The notes below the pieces were generated by a model, which was given only the letters and a program-made list of their open reading frames with translations, made no database searches and was not told the DNA's origin. From Paenibacillus lutimineralis (GTDB lineage Bacteria; Bacillota; Bacilli; Paenibacillales; Paenibacillaceae): a stretch of DNA of 64,000 nt. The stretch lies in contig NZ_CP034346.1 of the NCBI RefSeq assembly GCF_003991425.1, forward strand, positions 3,695,501 to 3,759,500, read 5' to 3'. A program made the translations under genes and the position numbers. Position 1 is the stretch's first letter. Each line of letters begins with the position of its first letter. This document shows positions 51,185-60,521 of the stretch, in pieces.

Positions 51185-51729
51185 AGAAGAATATCGTTAG
51201 TGTCGCTGCTGGACTCATTGAAAAATATGGACTTAGGAAGTTCACGATCGATGAAATTGCAAAGGACTTAAAAATCAGCAAAAAAACAATTTATCAACAC
51301 TTTCACAGTAAAGATGAAATTATCCGGGAGTTCTTTATTACAACACTGGACAGCGATCGAAACAGCGTGATTAGCGCACTCAACAGCGACCTGAACTTTT
51401 GGGATAAAATCCATTCGATCATTTATTCCAACCACACATACAGAATTCCCCTCGCCCTCTTAACTGAAGCTAAACAGTTTTATCCTGAAGAATGGTCCAG
51501 AATCGAGGAATTAAAGCACTTCAAGACACGCTCTATACAAAAATTGCTGGAGCAAGCTCAGGCGGATGGCATCCTCAAGTCGGAGGTTCATTTCGGGGTT
51601 TTATCCAAAATGCTGGAGGAAATCAGCGATATCTTTATCGACTACGATTTTCTACTGGAGAACAAGTTGACAACGTCCGAAGCCATCGATGAAGCATTGA
51701 AGATTGTGATTCAAGGAGTTATGAAATAG
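51181..51729 (+). CDS. TetR-family regulator
   Basis: 182 residues. The TetR DNA-binding domain is plain: VAAGLIEKYGLRKFTIDEIA, KDLKISKKTIYQHFHSKDEI. The rest is a helical ligand domain without recognised signature. GGAGGATTCGT precedes the ATG. It is translationally coupled to the MFS transporter and probably represses both through the dyad at 49943-49972, releasing on binding the exported compound. Confidence 0.9.
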   Translation: MKKNIVSVAAGLIEKYGLRKFTIDEIAKDLKISKKTIYQHFHSKDEIIREFFITTLDSDRNSVISALNSDLNFWDKIHSIIYSNHTYRIPLALLTEAKQFYPEEWSRIEELKHFKTRSIQKLLEQAQADGILKSEVHFGVLSKMLEEISDIFIDYDFLLENKLTTSEAIDEALKIVIQGVMK

Positions 51730-51849
51730 CGCTGACAGTTCATCGGTCGCGACGCATCATACTACCTTCAGCAGAATAGCTAACGTATAATAAACATCCA
51801 TCCAATCATACTAAACCATAGAAATTCCTGCAAAAAGGATGTGGATGAT

Positions 51850-52545
51850 GTGAACGGATTTATACAATTCAATTTTTGGGAAATGATTTTAAGGACGACT
51901 ATCACTTTCTTCGCCCTTCTCACACTTGCCAGGCTCCTAGGCGAAAAACAGCTCGGACACCTTACCTTTTTCGATTATGTTACCGGGATTACGATCGGCT
52001 CTATAGCAGCGGAAATTGTCGTTAGAAGAGATACTCCTTTTTTTAACGGCATAATAAGCTTAATATGGTGGGCAATCCTGGCGATTCTGATAAGCTATCT
52101 AAGCTTAAAATCAAGTAAAGCCCGAATTATGATGGATGGGCAACCCAAGATTATTATTAAACAAGGGAAGATTATGAGGGAAACATTAAAATCGACCCGT
52201 TTAAACTTGGATGATTTATGTATGATGCTGCGGGAAAAGGATATATTCAGTATACAGGACGTTCACTATGCAATCCTGGAACCCGATGGGAAAATAAGCG
52301 TGCTTAGAAAGGAATTCAAACAACCCGCCACTAAAGGAGACTTACATATTCCTACTCCCATTTTCACTTATTTACCGTCCGAGATCATTTCGGATGGGAA
52401 AATAGTCAAAAAGAACTTAAAGGAATTAAACCTGGATGAAACTTGGCTGCATCAAGAGTTACAGAAAAAAGGAATCCATTCTGCCGATGAAGTATTCTAT
52501 GCTGAAGTGCAGAGTGATGGATCCCTATTTATTGATAAATATTAA
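51850..52545 (+). CDS. DUF421 membrane protein (YetF family)
   Basis: A GTG at 51850 is chosen (about nine bases after AAAGGAT), giving 231 residues; a GTG at 51841 is possible. Three membrane helices occupy the first 85 residues, with RLLGEKQLGHLTFFDYVTGI, the family signature, and GSIAAEIVVRRDTPF. The cytoplasmic domain contains LNLDDLCMMLREKDIFSIQD and VHYAILEPDGKISVL. B. subtilis YetF-type proteins occur in spore-former membranes; some relatives are involved in germination or stress. Function here is unknown. Confidence 0.88.
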   Translation: MNGFIQFNFWEMILRTTITFFALLTLARLLGEKQLGHLTFFDYVTGITIGSIAAEIVVRRDTPFFNGIISLIWWAILAILISYLSLKSSKARIMMDGQPKIIIKQGKIMRETLKSTRLNLDDLCMMLREKDIFSIQDVHYAILEPDGKISVLRKEFKQPATKGDLHIPTPIFTYLPSEIISDGKIVKKNLKELNLDETWLHQELQKKGIHSADEVFYAEVQSDGSLFIDKY

Positions 52546-52610
52546 GAATCCTCTTTACTTTCGCCATTTCCAGTGTATAATGCGTGTATCAAGTTCAATA
52601 TTACATTTTA

Positions 52611-52646
52611 GGGACGTCGTTTACGATAATTCGTAGACAACGTCCC
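52611..52646 (+). terminator. Terminator of the DUF421 gene
   Basis: GGGACGT pairs with ACGTCCC (52611-52617 with 52640-52646); the inner part also pairs partly (TTTACGA/TCGTAGA). TTTATTTTG follows. Confidence 0.7.
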
Positions 52647-52675
52647 TTTATTTTGTGTATGGAGGTGTAACAATA

Positions 52676-53578
52676 GTGGGACATCCAAGGCTTATGCCTA
52701 ATGATCGAGCTATTATTATCAACGCAGACGACTTTGGAATAACACATAGTGCAAATCAAGCCATAGTAGAATTGTTCGAGAACGATTCGATCACATCCTC
52801 TTCGCTCATGGTACCGTGTACCGCAGCAATAGAGGTACCTAAATTATGTTCCATGAATCATAAGATCAAAGTCGGAATACATTTGACGCTAACAAGTACA
52901 GAGAACTATTCATTGAAACCTGTATTTCAGGAGTATGATCTGGGTAGTCTGGTTACTGATGAAGGCTTCTTTCCTAAAGACCTTACATTTGTTGAGATGA
53001 ATGCAGATCCCTCTCAGGTAAAAGCGGAATTGGAAGCGCAAATAATATGGGCGCTCTCGCATGGAATCGATGTTACGCATTTGGATAGCCATGCCGGCTC
53101 AGTGATGGGTCTAGCGACCGGCCGCGATTTTCTTGAAATCGTATTCGATTTATGCGAGAAGTATGAATTACCCTTTAATTTACCTTTACGGATTATAGAT
53201 CAGTCTTTCTTTAGTAGAAGCCAAAAAAGTCTTTTTGAACAAAGAATTGTTTCTGCTAAGCGTCGTGGAATCAAGTTAATTGATGATCTGATATCGCTCC
53301 CCTATCATCTTGAACCCGGAGAGAATTACGATCAGATGAGAGACAGGCTGATTCAGCAGATTGAATGCTGCAAACCAGGTATTACACAAATTGTCGCCCA
53401 CCCAGCTAAGGTGACGAGAGAGCTTCAATCTCTTACCCCGCACTTCGAAAAAAGGGGGCTTGAATTTCTGCTATTCAATGATCCGTTAATCAAGCACACG
53501 CTTCAAAATAATCACATAAAACTAATATCATGGGAATATTTACGCTCCCTGCAACAATCCAAGAAGTCGCCGTATTGA
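52676..53578 (+). CDS. ChbG/YdjC-type carbohydrate deacetylase
   Basis: A GTG eight bases after GGAGGTG gives 300 residues; the frame opens earlier, but over the ribosome site. YdjC-family landmarks: INADDFGITHSANQAI (metal-binding Asp and nearby His), VGIHLTLTST, and VTHLDSHAGSVMG (two His ligands), with a late QIVAHPAKV. Members remove acetyl groups from chito-oligosaccharides. No other chitin gene is adjacent, so the substrate is open. An asparaginase gene follows 73 bases later. Confidence 0.88.
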   Translation: MGHPRLMPNDRAIIINADDFGITHSANQAIVELFENDSITSSSLMVPCTAAIEVPKLCSMNHKIKVGIHLTLTSTENYSLKPVFQEYDLGSLVTDEGFFPKDLTFVEMNADPSQVKAELEAQIIWALSHGIDVTHLDSHAGSVMGLATGRDFLEIVFDLCEKYELPFNLPLRIIDQSFFSRSQKSLFEQRIVSAKRRGIKLIDDLISLPYHLEPGENYDQMRDRLIQQIECCKPGITQIVAHPAKVTRELQSLTPHFEKRGLEFLLFNDPLIKHTLQNNHIKLISWEYLRSLQQSKKSPY

Positions 53579-53651
53579 CTTATTGGCAAATATACGTTAA
53601 TTTTCTGACTAAGCAGCACTGAATAGATCGCAACTGGAAAGGAACTCGTAC

Positions 53652-54689
53652 ATGATAATACCTGATTATTCCGTAAAGTTTGAAGCTTTGCCCTCTTATA
53701 ATCCTAAGCTAAAAAATGTTGTCGTTCTAGCTACCGGCGGGACGATTGCCGGCAGTGGAGAAGCGCATAAAACATTGAACTACGAGCCAGGTTCACTACC
53801 TATAGAACATCTTCTGGATAGTGTGCCGCATTTGAATGAGATCGCGAATTGCAGCGGCTTACAGATTAGCAATCTGTGCAGCGCTGACATTACTGGCTCA
53901 CACTGGTTGACCTTGGCCACCATCATCAATGATCTGGCCCAAAGAGAAGATGTTCACGGCTTTGTCATCACTCACGGGACAGATACGCTTGATGAGACAT
54001 CCTATTTCCTGAACCTTGTCGTCAAGACTGACAAACCTGTCATTATTACCGGTTCCATGCGCCCGGCTACGGCAATTAGCGCAGACGGCCCGCTGAACCT
54101 GTTCCAGTCCATTGCACTGGCTGCGAATCCAGAGGCGATCGGGCAAGGCGTAATGGTCGTATTTGCAGAAGGGATCTACAGTGGCAGAGATGTGCAAAAG
54201 GTGAACACCTTCAAGGCCAATGCCTTTGACGAACGGGACTTCGGCTGCCTTGGTTATATGCGGGACCATCAAGCTTTCTTCTATACCCGCTCACTGAAGA
54301 AGCATACAACGGATGCCCAATTTGATATTTCGCAAATATCTGAACTGCCAACAGTCTCTGTCGCTTATTTCCATGTCGATGCTGACCCCGGGATTCTAGA
54401 TTATCTGGCTACAATCTCCAAAGGGATCGTCATCGCTGGCGCTGGCGGAGGCATTTATAGCAAACCGTGGATCGACCGGGTTCGGGCACTCAAGAACAAC
54501 AATATTCCGGTAGTACGCTGCTCGCGCATTTCAAGTGGCATTACACTCAAGGATGCTTATATTGACTTGTCAGCCAATTCCATTCCTTGCAATAGTCTTG
54601 TCCCACAGAAAGCCCGGATCCTTCTCTCTCTTGCGTTGACACAGACGACAGAGTATCACGAAATTGCAGCCATGTTTGATGAATATTAA
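53652..54689 (+). CDS. L-asparaginase
   Basis: 345 residues without a signal peptide. VLATGGTIAGSG carries the nucleophilic Thr (residue 31) and THGTDTLDETSYFL the second catalytic Thr-Asp, with ITGSMRPATAISADGPLNL following. GGAAAGGAAC precedes the ATG. The layout resembles AnsB/type II enzymes, which are normally exported, but no leader is present, so a cytoplasmic enzyme is inferred. It splits asparagine to aspartate and ammonia. Confidence 0.92.
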   Translation: MIIPDYSVKFEALPSYNPKLKNVVVLATGGTIAGSGEAHKTLNYEPGSLPIEHLLDSVPHLNEIANCSGLQISNLCSADITGSHWLTLATIINDLAQREDVHGFVITHGTDTLDETSYFLNLVVKTDKPVIITGSMRPATAISADGPLNLFQSIALAANPEAIGQGVMVVFAEGIYSGRDVQKVNTFKANAFDERDFGCLGYMRDHQAFFYTRSLKKHTTDAQFDISQISELPTVSVAYFHVDADPGILDYLATISKGIVIAGAGGGIYSKPWIDRVRALKNNNIPVVRCSRISSGITLKDAYIDLSANSIPCNSLVPQKARILLSLALTQTTEYHEIAAMFDEY

Positions 54690-54714
54690 TTGGGATATCA
54701 TCAACAAAATGTAC

Positions 54715-54745
54715 AAAGACAGCCCTGATTCGTCAGGCTGTCTTT
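54715..54745 (+). terminator. Terminator of the asparaginase gene
   Basis: AAAGACAGC...CTGA pairs with TCAG...GCTGTCTTT, with one bulged C and a TTCG loop, 25 bases after the stop codon. Confidence 0.8.
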
Positions 54746-54750
54746 ATTCA

Positions 54751-54809
54751 TTTACATAAACTGTTAATTGCGAAAACACTCTCTTAACGTAAGTCTCCTA
54801 CTATTAACT
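54751..54809 (+). promoter_or_regulatory. Possible PhoP-type TTAACA-like repeats before the alkaline phosphatase gene
   Basis: TTTACA (54751), GTTAAT (54763), TTAACG (54784) and TTAACT (54804) lie at spacings near multiples of 10-11 bases. They resemble the TTHAYA direct repeats bound by PhoP in Bacillus. The fit is loose, but the gene's function makes phosphate control likely. Confidence 0.3.
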
Positions 54810-54836
54810 TGTAGAACATAACTTAGGAGGGAAAAT

Positions 54837-56102
54837 ATGAAGCCACGTAAGACCAAATTGAAACAAACCATTGTAGCGACTGCCGCTGCAGCTATTCTCG
54901 TCTCCGGTGCGATCTCCACGCAAATCGCAAGTCATGCAGATGCCGCATCCCCGCTTACGAAGAATGTAATTCTATTCGTTGGAGATGGAATGGGCACGGC
55001 GCAGCGCAATGCTATCCGACTAGCAACCGTTGGCCTTGAGGGTAAGCTGGCAATGGATGATATGCCTTATACTGGTCTGGTTCATACGAGCTCCACCGTT
55101 CCGGTAACAGATTCTGCTGCAGCCGCAACCGCCTATGCTAGCGGCGTTAAGACATACAATGGCGCGATCGGCATGAATGCGGACAAGAAGAAAGTCAAGA
55201 CGATTATGGAATATGCCAAAGAATCCGGTAAATCTACTGGCGTCGTGACAACCAGTCAAGTGACGGACGCAACAGGCGCTGCCTTTGGCGCACATGTGGA
55301 GGACCGCTCCAAGCAGAGCGATATCGCACTGCAGTTCATAACCGAGAGCAAGATCGACGTCATCCTCGGTGGCGGCGAGGACTTCTGGTACCCTGCCGGA
55401 GATCCAGGTAAGTTCGAGGATGAGCCTGCTGAAGATCCTTCTGAGAAGAGCAAGGGAACTCAAGGCAACCTTGTTAATAAAGCTAAGCAATTAGGTTATA
55501 CTTATGTTTCTAGCAAAGAGGAACTGCAAAAAGCGAAGAGCGGTAAGCTGCTCGGCTTGTTCGCCAATGAGGAAATGTTCCAGCAAAATCCGGAAGGCGA
55601 AGGCGATATTTACAATCCGGTCGTCTCCCTGCCTGATATGACGAAGAAAGCGCTCGATACACTCTCCACCAACAAGAAGGGATTCTTCCTGATGGTCGAA
55701 GAGGAAGGCACGGATGAATTTGCCCACGCAAATAATGCAAAAATGACGATTAAATCTGGCCAAGAGCTAGATAAAGCCGTTAAGGTCGCTAAAGATTTCG
55801 CTAAGAAAAATCCAGATACGCTCGTATTAGTGCTGGCCGACCATGAGACTGGCGGCTTCTCGATCGAAGCGGTGGACAATGAAGACGAATCAGGAGATGG
55901 CATTTCTCAAGAGGACGGACCGTTCGCTATCGCTAAATCGAAGCATAACTTCGTTGTGGACTGGACGACATCCGGACATACGGCTGTAGATATTCCATTA
56001 ACGGCAACAGGTAAAAATGCCGAACTATTCTCTGGGATCTACGAGAATACAGAAGTATTCAGCAAGCTGATGCAGGCTCTCGGACTGAAAGTGAAGAAAT
56101 AA
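54837..56102 (+). CDS. Secreted alkaline phosphatase
   Basis: TAGGAGGG precedes the ATG; 421 residues with a signal peptide cut near ADAAS (residue 37). Active-site elements of the PhoA family are all visible: LFVGDGMGTAQ (metal-binding Asp50), VTDSAAAATAYASG (Ser93 nucleophile), MVEEEGTDEFAHANN and VLADHETGGFS (metal ligands), and a late TSGHTAVDIPL His. It should free phosphate from esters outside the cell. The length is that of Bacillus PhoA/PhoB. It has its own terminator. Confidence 0.95.
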   Translation: MKPRKTKLKQTIVATAAAAILVSGAISTQIASHADAASPLTKNVILFVGDGMGTAQRNAIRLATVGLEGKLAMDDMPYTGLVHTSSTVPVTDSAAAATAYASGVKTYNGAIGMNADKKKVKTIMEYAKESGKSTGVVTTSQVTDATGAAFGAHVEDRSKQSDIALQFITESKIDVILGGGEDFWYPAGDPGKFEDEPAEDPSEKSKGTQGNLVNKAKQLGYTYVSSKEELQKAKSGKLLGLFANEEMFQQNPEGEGDIYNPVVSLPDMTKKALDTLSTNKKGFFLMVEEEGTDEFAHANNAKMTIKSGQELDKAVKVAKDFAKKNPDTLVLVLADHETGGFSIEAVDNEDESGDGISQEDGPFAIAKSKHNFVVDWTTSGHTAVDIPLTATGKNAELFSGIYENTEVFSKLMQALGLKVKK

Positions 56103-56123
56103 CTTTTATTAGACCCTATGACA

Positions 56124-56166
56124 AACAGCCCTTTCGTCACTTGAATGACGCTAAGGGCTGTTTTTT
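56124..56166 (+). terminator. Terminator of the alkaline phosphatase gene
   Basis: AACAGCCCTT pairs with AAGGGCTGTT (56124-56133 with 56153-56162), and an inner CGTCA/TGACG extends the stem. A run of six Ts follows. Confidence 0.9.
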
Positions 56167-56226
56167 ATGTTTATTTAGGCCATAATGTTATATGTACATA
56201 CATATTATCCAAAGGATGAACACGCC

Positions 56227-57189
56227 ATGAAACTCACATCACTGCCAGCCTCCCTTGCAGAACTGAAGCTAAGAAGCTGTCTGATTAGTAAGCAGGGGCA
56301 GCTTATATTCGAATATTACAAAGACACGAACACCCCGGTCCAAATCGCCAAGATCAATTCCTGCACCAAGAGCATTCTATCCGCTCTAGTCTGCATCGCC
56401 ATGGACCAAGGGGCTGTTCCTCCTCCAGAAACTGCAATCTCGAAATACTTCCCGGAGCTTGTCGTCAAGGCGAAGTATGACGGCATCCAGACGGACGAGC
56501 AATCCGCCGCCGGCAAAATATCGGATGCTCGTAAGCTCGATATCACGATCGATCATCTATTAACGATGTCTGCCGGATTTGATTGGACAGAGTTTGGCGG
56601 GCAAAATTCTTTTCCGAAAATGACCAGGACGCCGGATTGGATCGATTTCGTGCTGAATCAATCTCTCTCTGATCTGCCTGGGGCAAGAATGGAGTATAAT
56701 TCCGGAGTCTCACATCTACTGTCCGCTATTCTAGTACAAGCGACCGGCTTGTCCGTTGCCGAATTTGCTGATAAGCATCTATTCGGTCCGCTTGGGATTG
56801 AGTCCTATAAATGGGAGACCGACCCGCAGGGCTTCCACACCGGCGGCTTCGGATTATGGCTTCGACCTGCTGATATGTTAAAGTTCGGTCAACTCTATTT
56901 GCAGCAGGGAATCTGGGAGAATCAGCAGATCATCTCGTCGGAGCTTATCGCCCGATCCGTCAAGCCTGCTCTTTCCGCCGAAGCGCCGCGTCGTGGATTT
57001 TATGGCTGGCACTGGTGGGTGGATTCATTGTCTTCGATCGATTACTTCTATGCACGCGGCTTCGGCGGGCAATTCATCCATATCATTCCCAGCCTTGAGA
57101 CAGTGGTTGTGCAGACGCATGATAATCGCAAGGAAAAAGAACAGCCGGATATTTTTCGTGAATATATCTTACCGTTGTTCATCGAATAA
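56227..57189 (+). CDS. Serine hydrolase of the beta-lactamase (class C-like) family
   Basis: The ATG at 56227 follows AAAGGATG; 320 residues, without signal peptide. Active-site elements: SCTKS (Ser-x-x-Lys), MEYNSGVSH (Tyr-x-Asn) and HTGGFG in the third position. The overall plan is that of EstB/penicillin-binding-like esterases, so a cytoplasmic esterase or peptidase rather than antibiotic resistance. Its stop codon is only six bases from that of the convergent plsY-like gene, with no terminator between. Confidence 0.88.
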   Translation: MKLTSLPASLAELKLRSCLISKQGQLIFEYYKDTNTPVQIAKINSCTKSILSALVCIAMDQGAVPPPETAISKYFPELVVKAKYDGIQTDEQSAAGKISDARKLDITIDHLLTMSAGFDWTEFGGQNSFPKMTRTPDWIDFVLNQSLSDLPGARMEYNSGVSHLLSAILVQATGLSVAEFADKHLFGPLGIESYKWETDPQGFHTGGFGLWLRPADMLKFGQLYLQQGIWENQQIISSELIARSVKPALSAEAPRRGFYGWHWWVDSLSSIDYFYARGFGGQFIHIIPSLETVVVQTHDNRKEKEQPDIFREYILPLFIE

Positions 57190-57195
57190 CAATTC

Positions 57196-57840
57196 CTACT
57201 GATCACCCTTGTGCCCCTGATTACGCGTAGTTCGATGATAGGAGTTGCTCTTGAGAAAGGATATCCAGGCTTTCCGGTTCGTATAGAGTAAAATACCAAA
57301 GTTAATCACCCAGATATATAACAAGGGCATTGAGAAATGGATTAGCCCAATATAGATCGGTAATATAAGAAATCCAGCAACCACCTGGAAACCATCTGCG
57401 TCCCTTGGATCTGTTCTGCGGCTCGGTAGCCATCTAAAGCAGAGCTTCATTAAAGCCAATACGAGTGCATAAGCCAGAGCTCCCTCAAACCTGGTCAGTG
57501 CACTCCACACCCCAAAGGTCACGGCTATCGCTTTGCCACCCTTGAATTTCATAAATGGTGAGAATACATGCCCCAAAATAAAAGCAGGAGCGACATAGAC
57601 CGGTTCATAGCCTTGAATGAACCCGGACTGCAGCATCAAGAGTAACGGAATATACCCTTTGGCAAAATCGAGCACAATGCCCAACATCCCGAGTCTATAA
57701 CCCGCCGCTTGCCATAAATTGAAGGCACCCGGATTGCCGTCCCCTTCTCTTCGTATATCTTTGCTGGCTACCCTCCCTAGCCAATAAGAGAACATCAGCG
57801 AGCCGGACAGAAATGCCGTAACGGTCAACAAGATGATCAT
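57196..57840 (-). CDS. PlsY-family glycerol-3-phosphate acyltransferase
   Basis: The ATG at 57840 lies two bases after the stop of the glycosyltransferase gene; 214 residues and about six helices. PlsY motifs are present: SGSLMFSYWLGR, GDGNPGAFNLWQAAG and KFKGGKAIAVTFGVW. PlsY puts an acyl group from acyl-phosphate on glycerol-3-phosphate. Because it is coupled to a glycosyltransferase and its motif 2 region is divergent (GNPGAFN rather than GSGNxGATN), it may be a second copy with another acceptor, which is inference. Confidence 0.85.
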   Translation of the reverse strand: MIILLTVTAFLSGSLMFSYWLGRVASKDIRREGDGNPGAFNLWQAAGYRLGMLGIVLDFAKGYIPLLLMLQSGFIQGYEPVYVAPAFILGHVFSPFMKFKGGKAIAVTFGVWSALTRFEGALAYALVLALMKLCFRWLPSRRTDPRDADGFQVVAGFLILPIYIGLIHFSMPLLYIWVINFGILLYTNRKAWISFLKSNSYHRTTRNQGHKGDQ

Positions 57841-57842
57841 TG

Positions 57843-58940
57843 CTAGGACCTGCCCCTCACCTGGATTGCCCTTCCTTTCCACGACACAGCACCAATAAAT
57901 ACGACCTGATAGGCGGAATACAGGAGCACAATCAGAAAGAACAATGTTGATAAAATATGAACCAGCGGCATAAGCTTACCGAACTTCCCTACGTACTGAA
58001 TAAAGTAAAAAATTTGAAGCGTATATATTATATATCCGGCCAGTGCAGCAAAAAACCACGATTCGTTACCCCAGAGAAATAAGAAGCTCTCTGATACGAT
58101 GAGCCCAACGAGCCATAACGCAACCAATACGGTGGTTGGTGCAGCCAAATTGGCGGTGCTGAGAACAGCCCCTTTTCCAAAACCCTGTAACTCACTTTTG
58201 ATCCCGCCCGGATACATTCTGGAGGAGACAAGGTCATGCCCCAGGAAATTGGTCACCGGAATTCCTGCTGCCCGATACCTTGCCCCTAAATTAAGATCGT
58301 CTAAAATCTCCGACTTGATTCCATCATGTCCCTGAACCTCTTCATAGTCCACTCTGGTCGTAATGATACAGGAACCGTATAGCCCTGTTTGTTTACTTTT
58401 GCGTTCAAAAGGTGAGGTGAAGGCGAACACGCCGAGAACATTCGTGATCATTGCTAGTCGTTCGTAGAATTTCTCCGTATAGTGATACGGAATGACGGAG
58501 ATAACTCCGCCAAATTTGCGGCGTATTCCAAGCAGCTTCTCAAGCGCCTGGGGAACCAGCCGGACATCCGCATCCAGAAAAACAATCAATTCACCGGAAC
58601 TATGCAGGAAGCCGTTCCATACGGCCCAGGTCTTCCCCGTCCACCCCACAGGCAGCTCCGGATTATCGACCACCTTCACGCCGAAACTAACTGCAAGTTC
58701 TCGAGTTCGGTCCTCCGAACCATCATCCACAACAATAATCTCATCCGGTTGATAGCTCTGTTGCAGTAAGGAGCTGAGAATATGCGGCAAGTTCGCTTCC
58801 TCATTTCTGGCCGGGATAATGACGGAAATCCGTTCATCTCGTATATAGGTTTCTGTACTTTCCGGTACTGTGTTTTTTCGAAACAGCACAAACCCTGAAA
58901 TACACCCCAAGACGGCAACAACACAAACTGCTATCACCAA
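57843..58940 (-). CDS. Membrane GT2 glycosyltransferase (CrtQ-like)
   Basis: A TTG (58940) or GTG (58937) start follows GGGGGG; 365 residues. A membrane helix at the N-terminus, then a GT-A domain with ISVIIPARNEEANLP, IIVVDDGSEDRT, and VFLDADVRLV (DxD), then three C-terminal helices. SRMYPGGIKSELQGFGKGAV resembles the region of glycosyl-4,4-diaponeurosporenoate-type enzymes (CrtQ). No carotenoid crtM/crtN genes are near. It probably transfers a sugar to a lipid, with the coupled PlsY-type enzyme adding or supplying an acyl chain. Confidence 0.82.
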   Translation of the reverse strand: MVIAVCVVAVLGCISGFVLFRKNTVPESTETYIRDERISVIIPARNEEANLPHILSSLLQQSYQPDEIIVVDDGSEDRTRELAVSFGVKVVDNPELPVGWTGKTWAVWNGFLHSSGELIVFLDADVRLVPQALEKLLGIRRKFGGVISVIPYHYTEKFYERLAMITNVLGVFAFTSPFERKSKQTGLYGSCIITTRVDYEEVQGHDGIKSEILDDLNLGARYRAAGIPVTNFLGHDLVSSRMYPGGIKSELQGFGKGAVLSTANLAAPTTVLVALWLVGLIVSESFLFLWGNESWFFAALAGYIIYTLQIFYFIQYVGKFGKLMPLVHILSTLFFLIVLLYSAYQVVFIGAVSWKGRAIQVRGRS

Positions 58941-59116
58941 ATCGATCCCCCCAATCAGAAAGGAACTACTTACTGCTTGAACAAGATTATTTATGTATAC
59001 GCGACATAACAGTTATCGATGCTAGAAGTATCTATACAGCAAATAAGCCACGAACCCCCCACCTGTAAAATATAGTGAGCTGCTTCATGGCTTATCGTCT
59101 ACAATCATATTAAAAA

Positions 59117-59743
59117 CTAAGTCGTTGCCTCTTTATAGGGTACTACAGCACCGCAGAAATCGCACTTTACCGACCGATCCGGTGGAACTGTAGCTACGGC
59201 TCCGCATCCCGGACACTCGACGGATACAGGTACTTTAGGAGCCCCACCTGCTACTGAAGAAGCATCTCCCGGAAAAGCATTAACTGCATTGTCATTCTCC
59301 GACGATGAAGTATATACATAACTGGTGGTAACGGTTCTAACCCCCTGATTGCCTGCCTGTTTGATCTGCTCCTGTACATAATCATTGACCGACCTGGCAT
59401 CGAGCGGGTCAAAACCTCTATTAACTGTTCCCTTCGCAGAGGGGCCCGGTTGGTTTGAATTAGGGATTCCATACGGTCCACCATTCGGTATTCCATTATA
59501 ATTACCAGGATTTGCTGACCTACCTTGAGGATAGCCTGCCATATTAATCGGGAGCTGCTTCTTGGCATCAACCATCCTGATACTCATAATCAACAACAGA
59601 ATGCCTGGTACAATTAATAGAATAAGAGCAAATATGCTAATCGCCACTTCAGAAGCGGCCAAACCTCCAAAAAAACCGACGATTCCAATAAGCAGCAAAC
59701 CTATTGATAAAATCATAAGCAAGACACCGGATAATTTCTTCAC
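59117..59743 (-). CDS. Membrane protein with C-terminal zinc ribbon
   Basis: 208 residues: two membrane helices (LSGVLLMILSIGLLLIGIVG and VAISIFALILLIVPGILLLI), a Gly/Asn/Pro-rich linker, and a single zinc ribbon (VECPGCGAVATVPPD with VKCDFCGAVVPY). It is the third gene of a minus-strand operon after an SPFH/zinc-ribbon protein and a four-helix membrane protein. The set resembles in content the YdjG-YdjH-YdjI membrane-stress genes of B. subtilis. Individual function unknown. Confidence 0.75.
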   Translation of the reverse strand: MKKLSGVLLMILSIGLLLIGIVGFFGGLAASEVAISIFALILLIVPGILLLIMSIRMVDAKKQLPINMAGYPQGRSANPGNYNGIPNGGPYGIPNSNQPGPSAKGTVNRGFDPLDARSVNDYVQEQIKQAGNQGVRTVTTSYVYTSSSENDNAVNAFPGDASSVAGGAPKVPVSVECPGCGAVATVPPDRSVKCDFCGAVVPYKEATT

Positions 59744-59774
59744 TTCCTAACCTCCTAAACCTGAACATTAAAGA

Positions 59775-60521
59775 CTATTTCGATATGAGTAGCTGGCTGT
59801 TACGTCTGGCAAGTGTACTAGAGAATTCATTTAAGCTTTGCAGAATAACCTCAAATGATAACTCTTGGTCGCCAGAAAACATCAGCGTTACCTGCTCTAT
59901 CAGTGAATGAATCTGATGATACAATGATTGATCCATGTATGTAAGTGACTGTGGTGTAACCGGATCGCTGTAATGAACCTTGTCGATCAGTTTGGTCATA
60001 ACGGACTCAATCTCATGACTGTACGGGCTATCTACGGAACGAATTTTTTCGTGTAATTCCTTTAACGCCATTTCAATAGCATGCAAGTTGATAACGCCTG
60101 TGCTCGTCTCCTCTTCGCGATCGATAGCTGATCTTAGGAACAAGATAAGTAGCCCGCCAAGAATAACCGCCATGGCAAAGGTCAACACATGCAAGAGGAT
60201 GAACCAACGTAGAGCTAGATCAGCGAATCCGGTAAAAAAGGAAAAAATAAGTACTGCCACGAAATAAGCAACAATAACGGTACCAAGAGCCAGATATCCG
60301 GGAATCATTCTTTTAATGGTATCGACATTACCGAACCAATAATCCGCATAACGCCACAGGACGGTTTCCGCCAATAGAACAGAGATCAGCGAAATCCAGA
60401 AGGAAATCGTCATCACAAAGCCCGTATATAGTGCCAAAAAAGAGATTAGCGTTGAAAAGACTGCTACCAGATATAGACCAAATAATACGATCTTTCCTAA
60501 AGGTAACCGATTGGTTGCCAC
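59775..60521 (-). CDS. Four-helix membrane protein with cytoplasmic helical tail
   Basis: A GTG at 60521, after GGAAGGGGG, shares one base with the SPFH gene stop (TAGTG); 248 residues. Four membrane helices occupy about residues 10-140 (KIVLFGLYLVAVFSTLISFL, FWISLISVLLAETVLWRYA and two more). A charged cytoplasmic tail follows, with helices rich in His, Glu and Ser (LHAIEMALKELHEKIRS). No known domain. The tight coupling on both sides suggests a complex with the SPFH protein. Confidence 0.75.
   Translation of the reverse strand: MATNRLPLGKIVLFGLYLVAVFSTLISFLALYTGFVMTISFWISLISVLLAETVLWRYADYWFGNVDTIKRMIPGYLALGTVIVAYFVAVLIFSFFTGFADLALRWFILLHVLTFAMAVILGGLLILFLRSAIDREEETSTGVINLHAIEMALKELHEKIRSVDSPYSHEIESVMTKLIDKVHYSDPVTPQSLTYMDQSLYHQIHSLIEQVTLMFSGDQELSFEVILQSLNEFSSTLARRNSQLLISK

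Noticed and set aside
56227-57189. Beta-lactamase conferring antibiotic resistance
   Set aside because: The motifs fit the broad serine-hydrolase family, but there is no signal peptide and the third motif is HTGG in a esterase-like setting.
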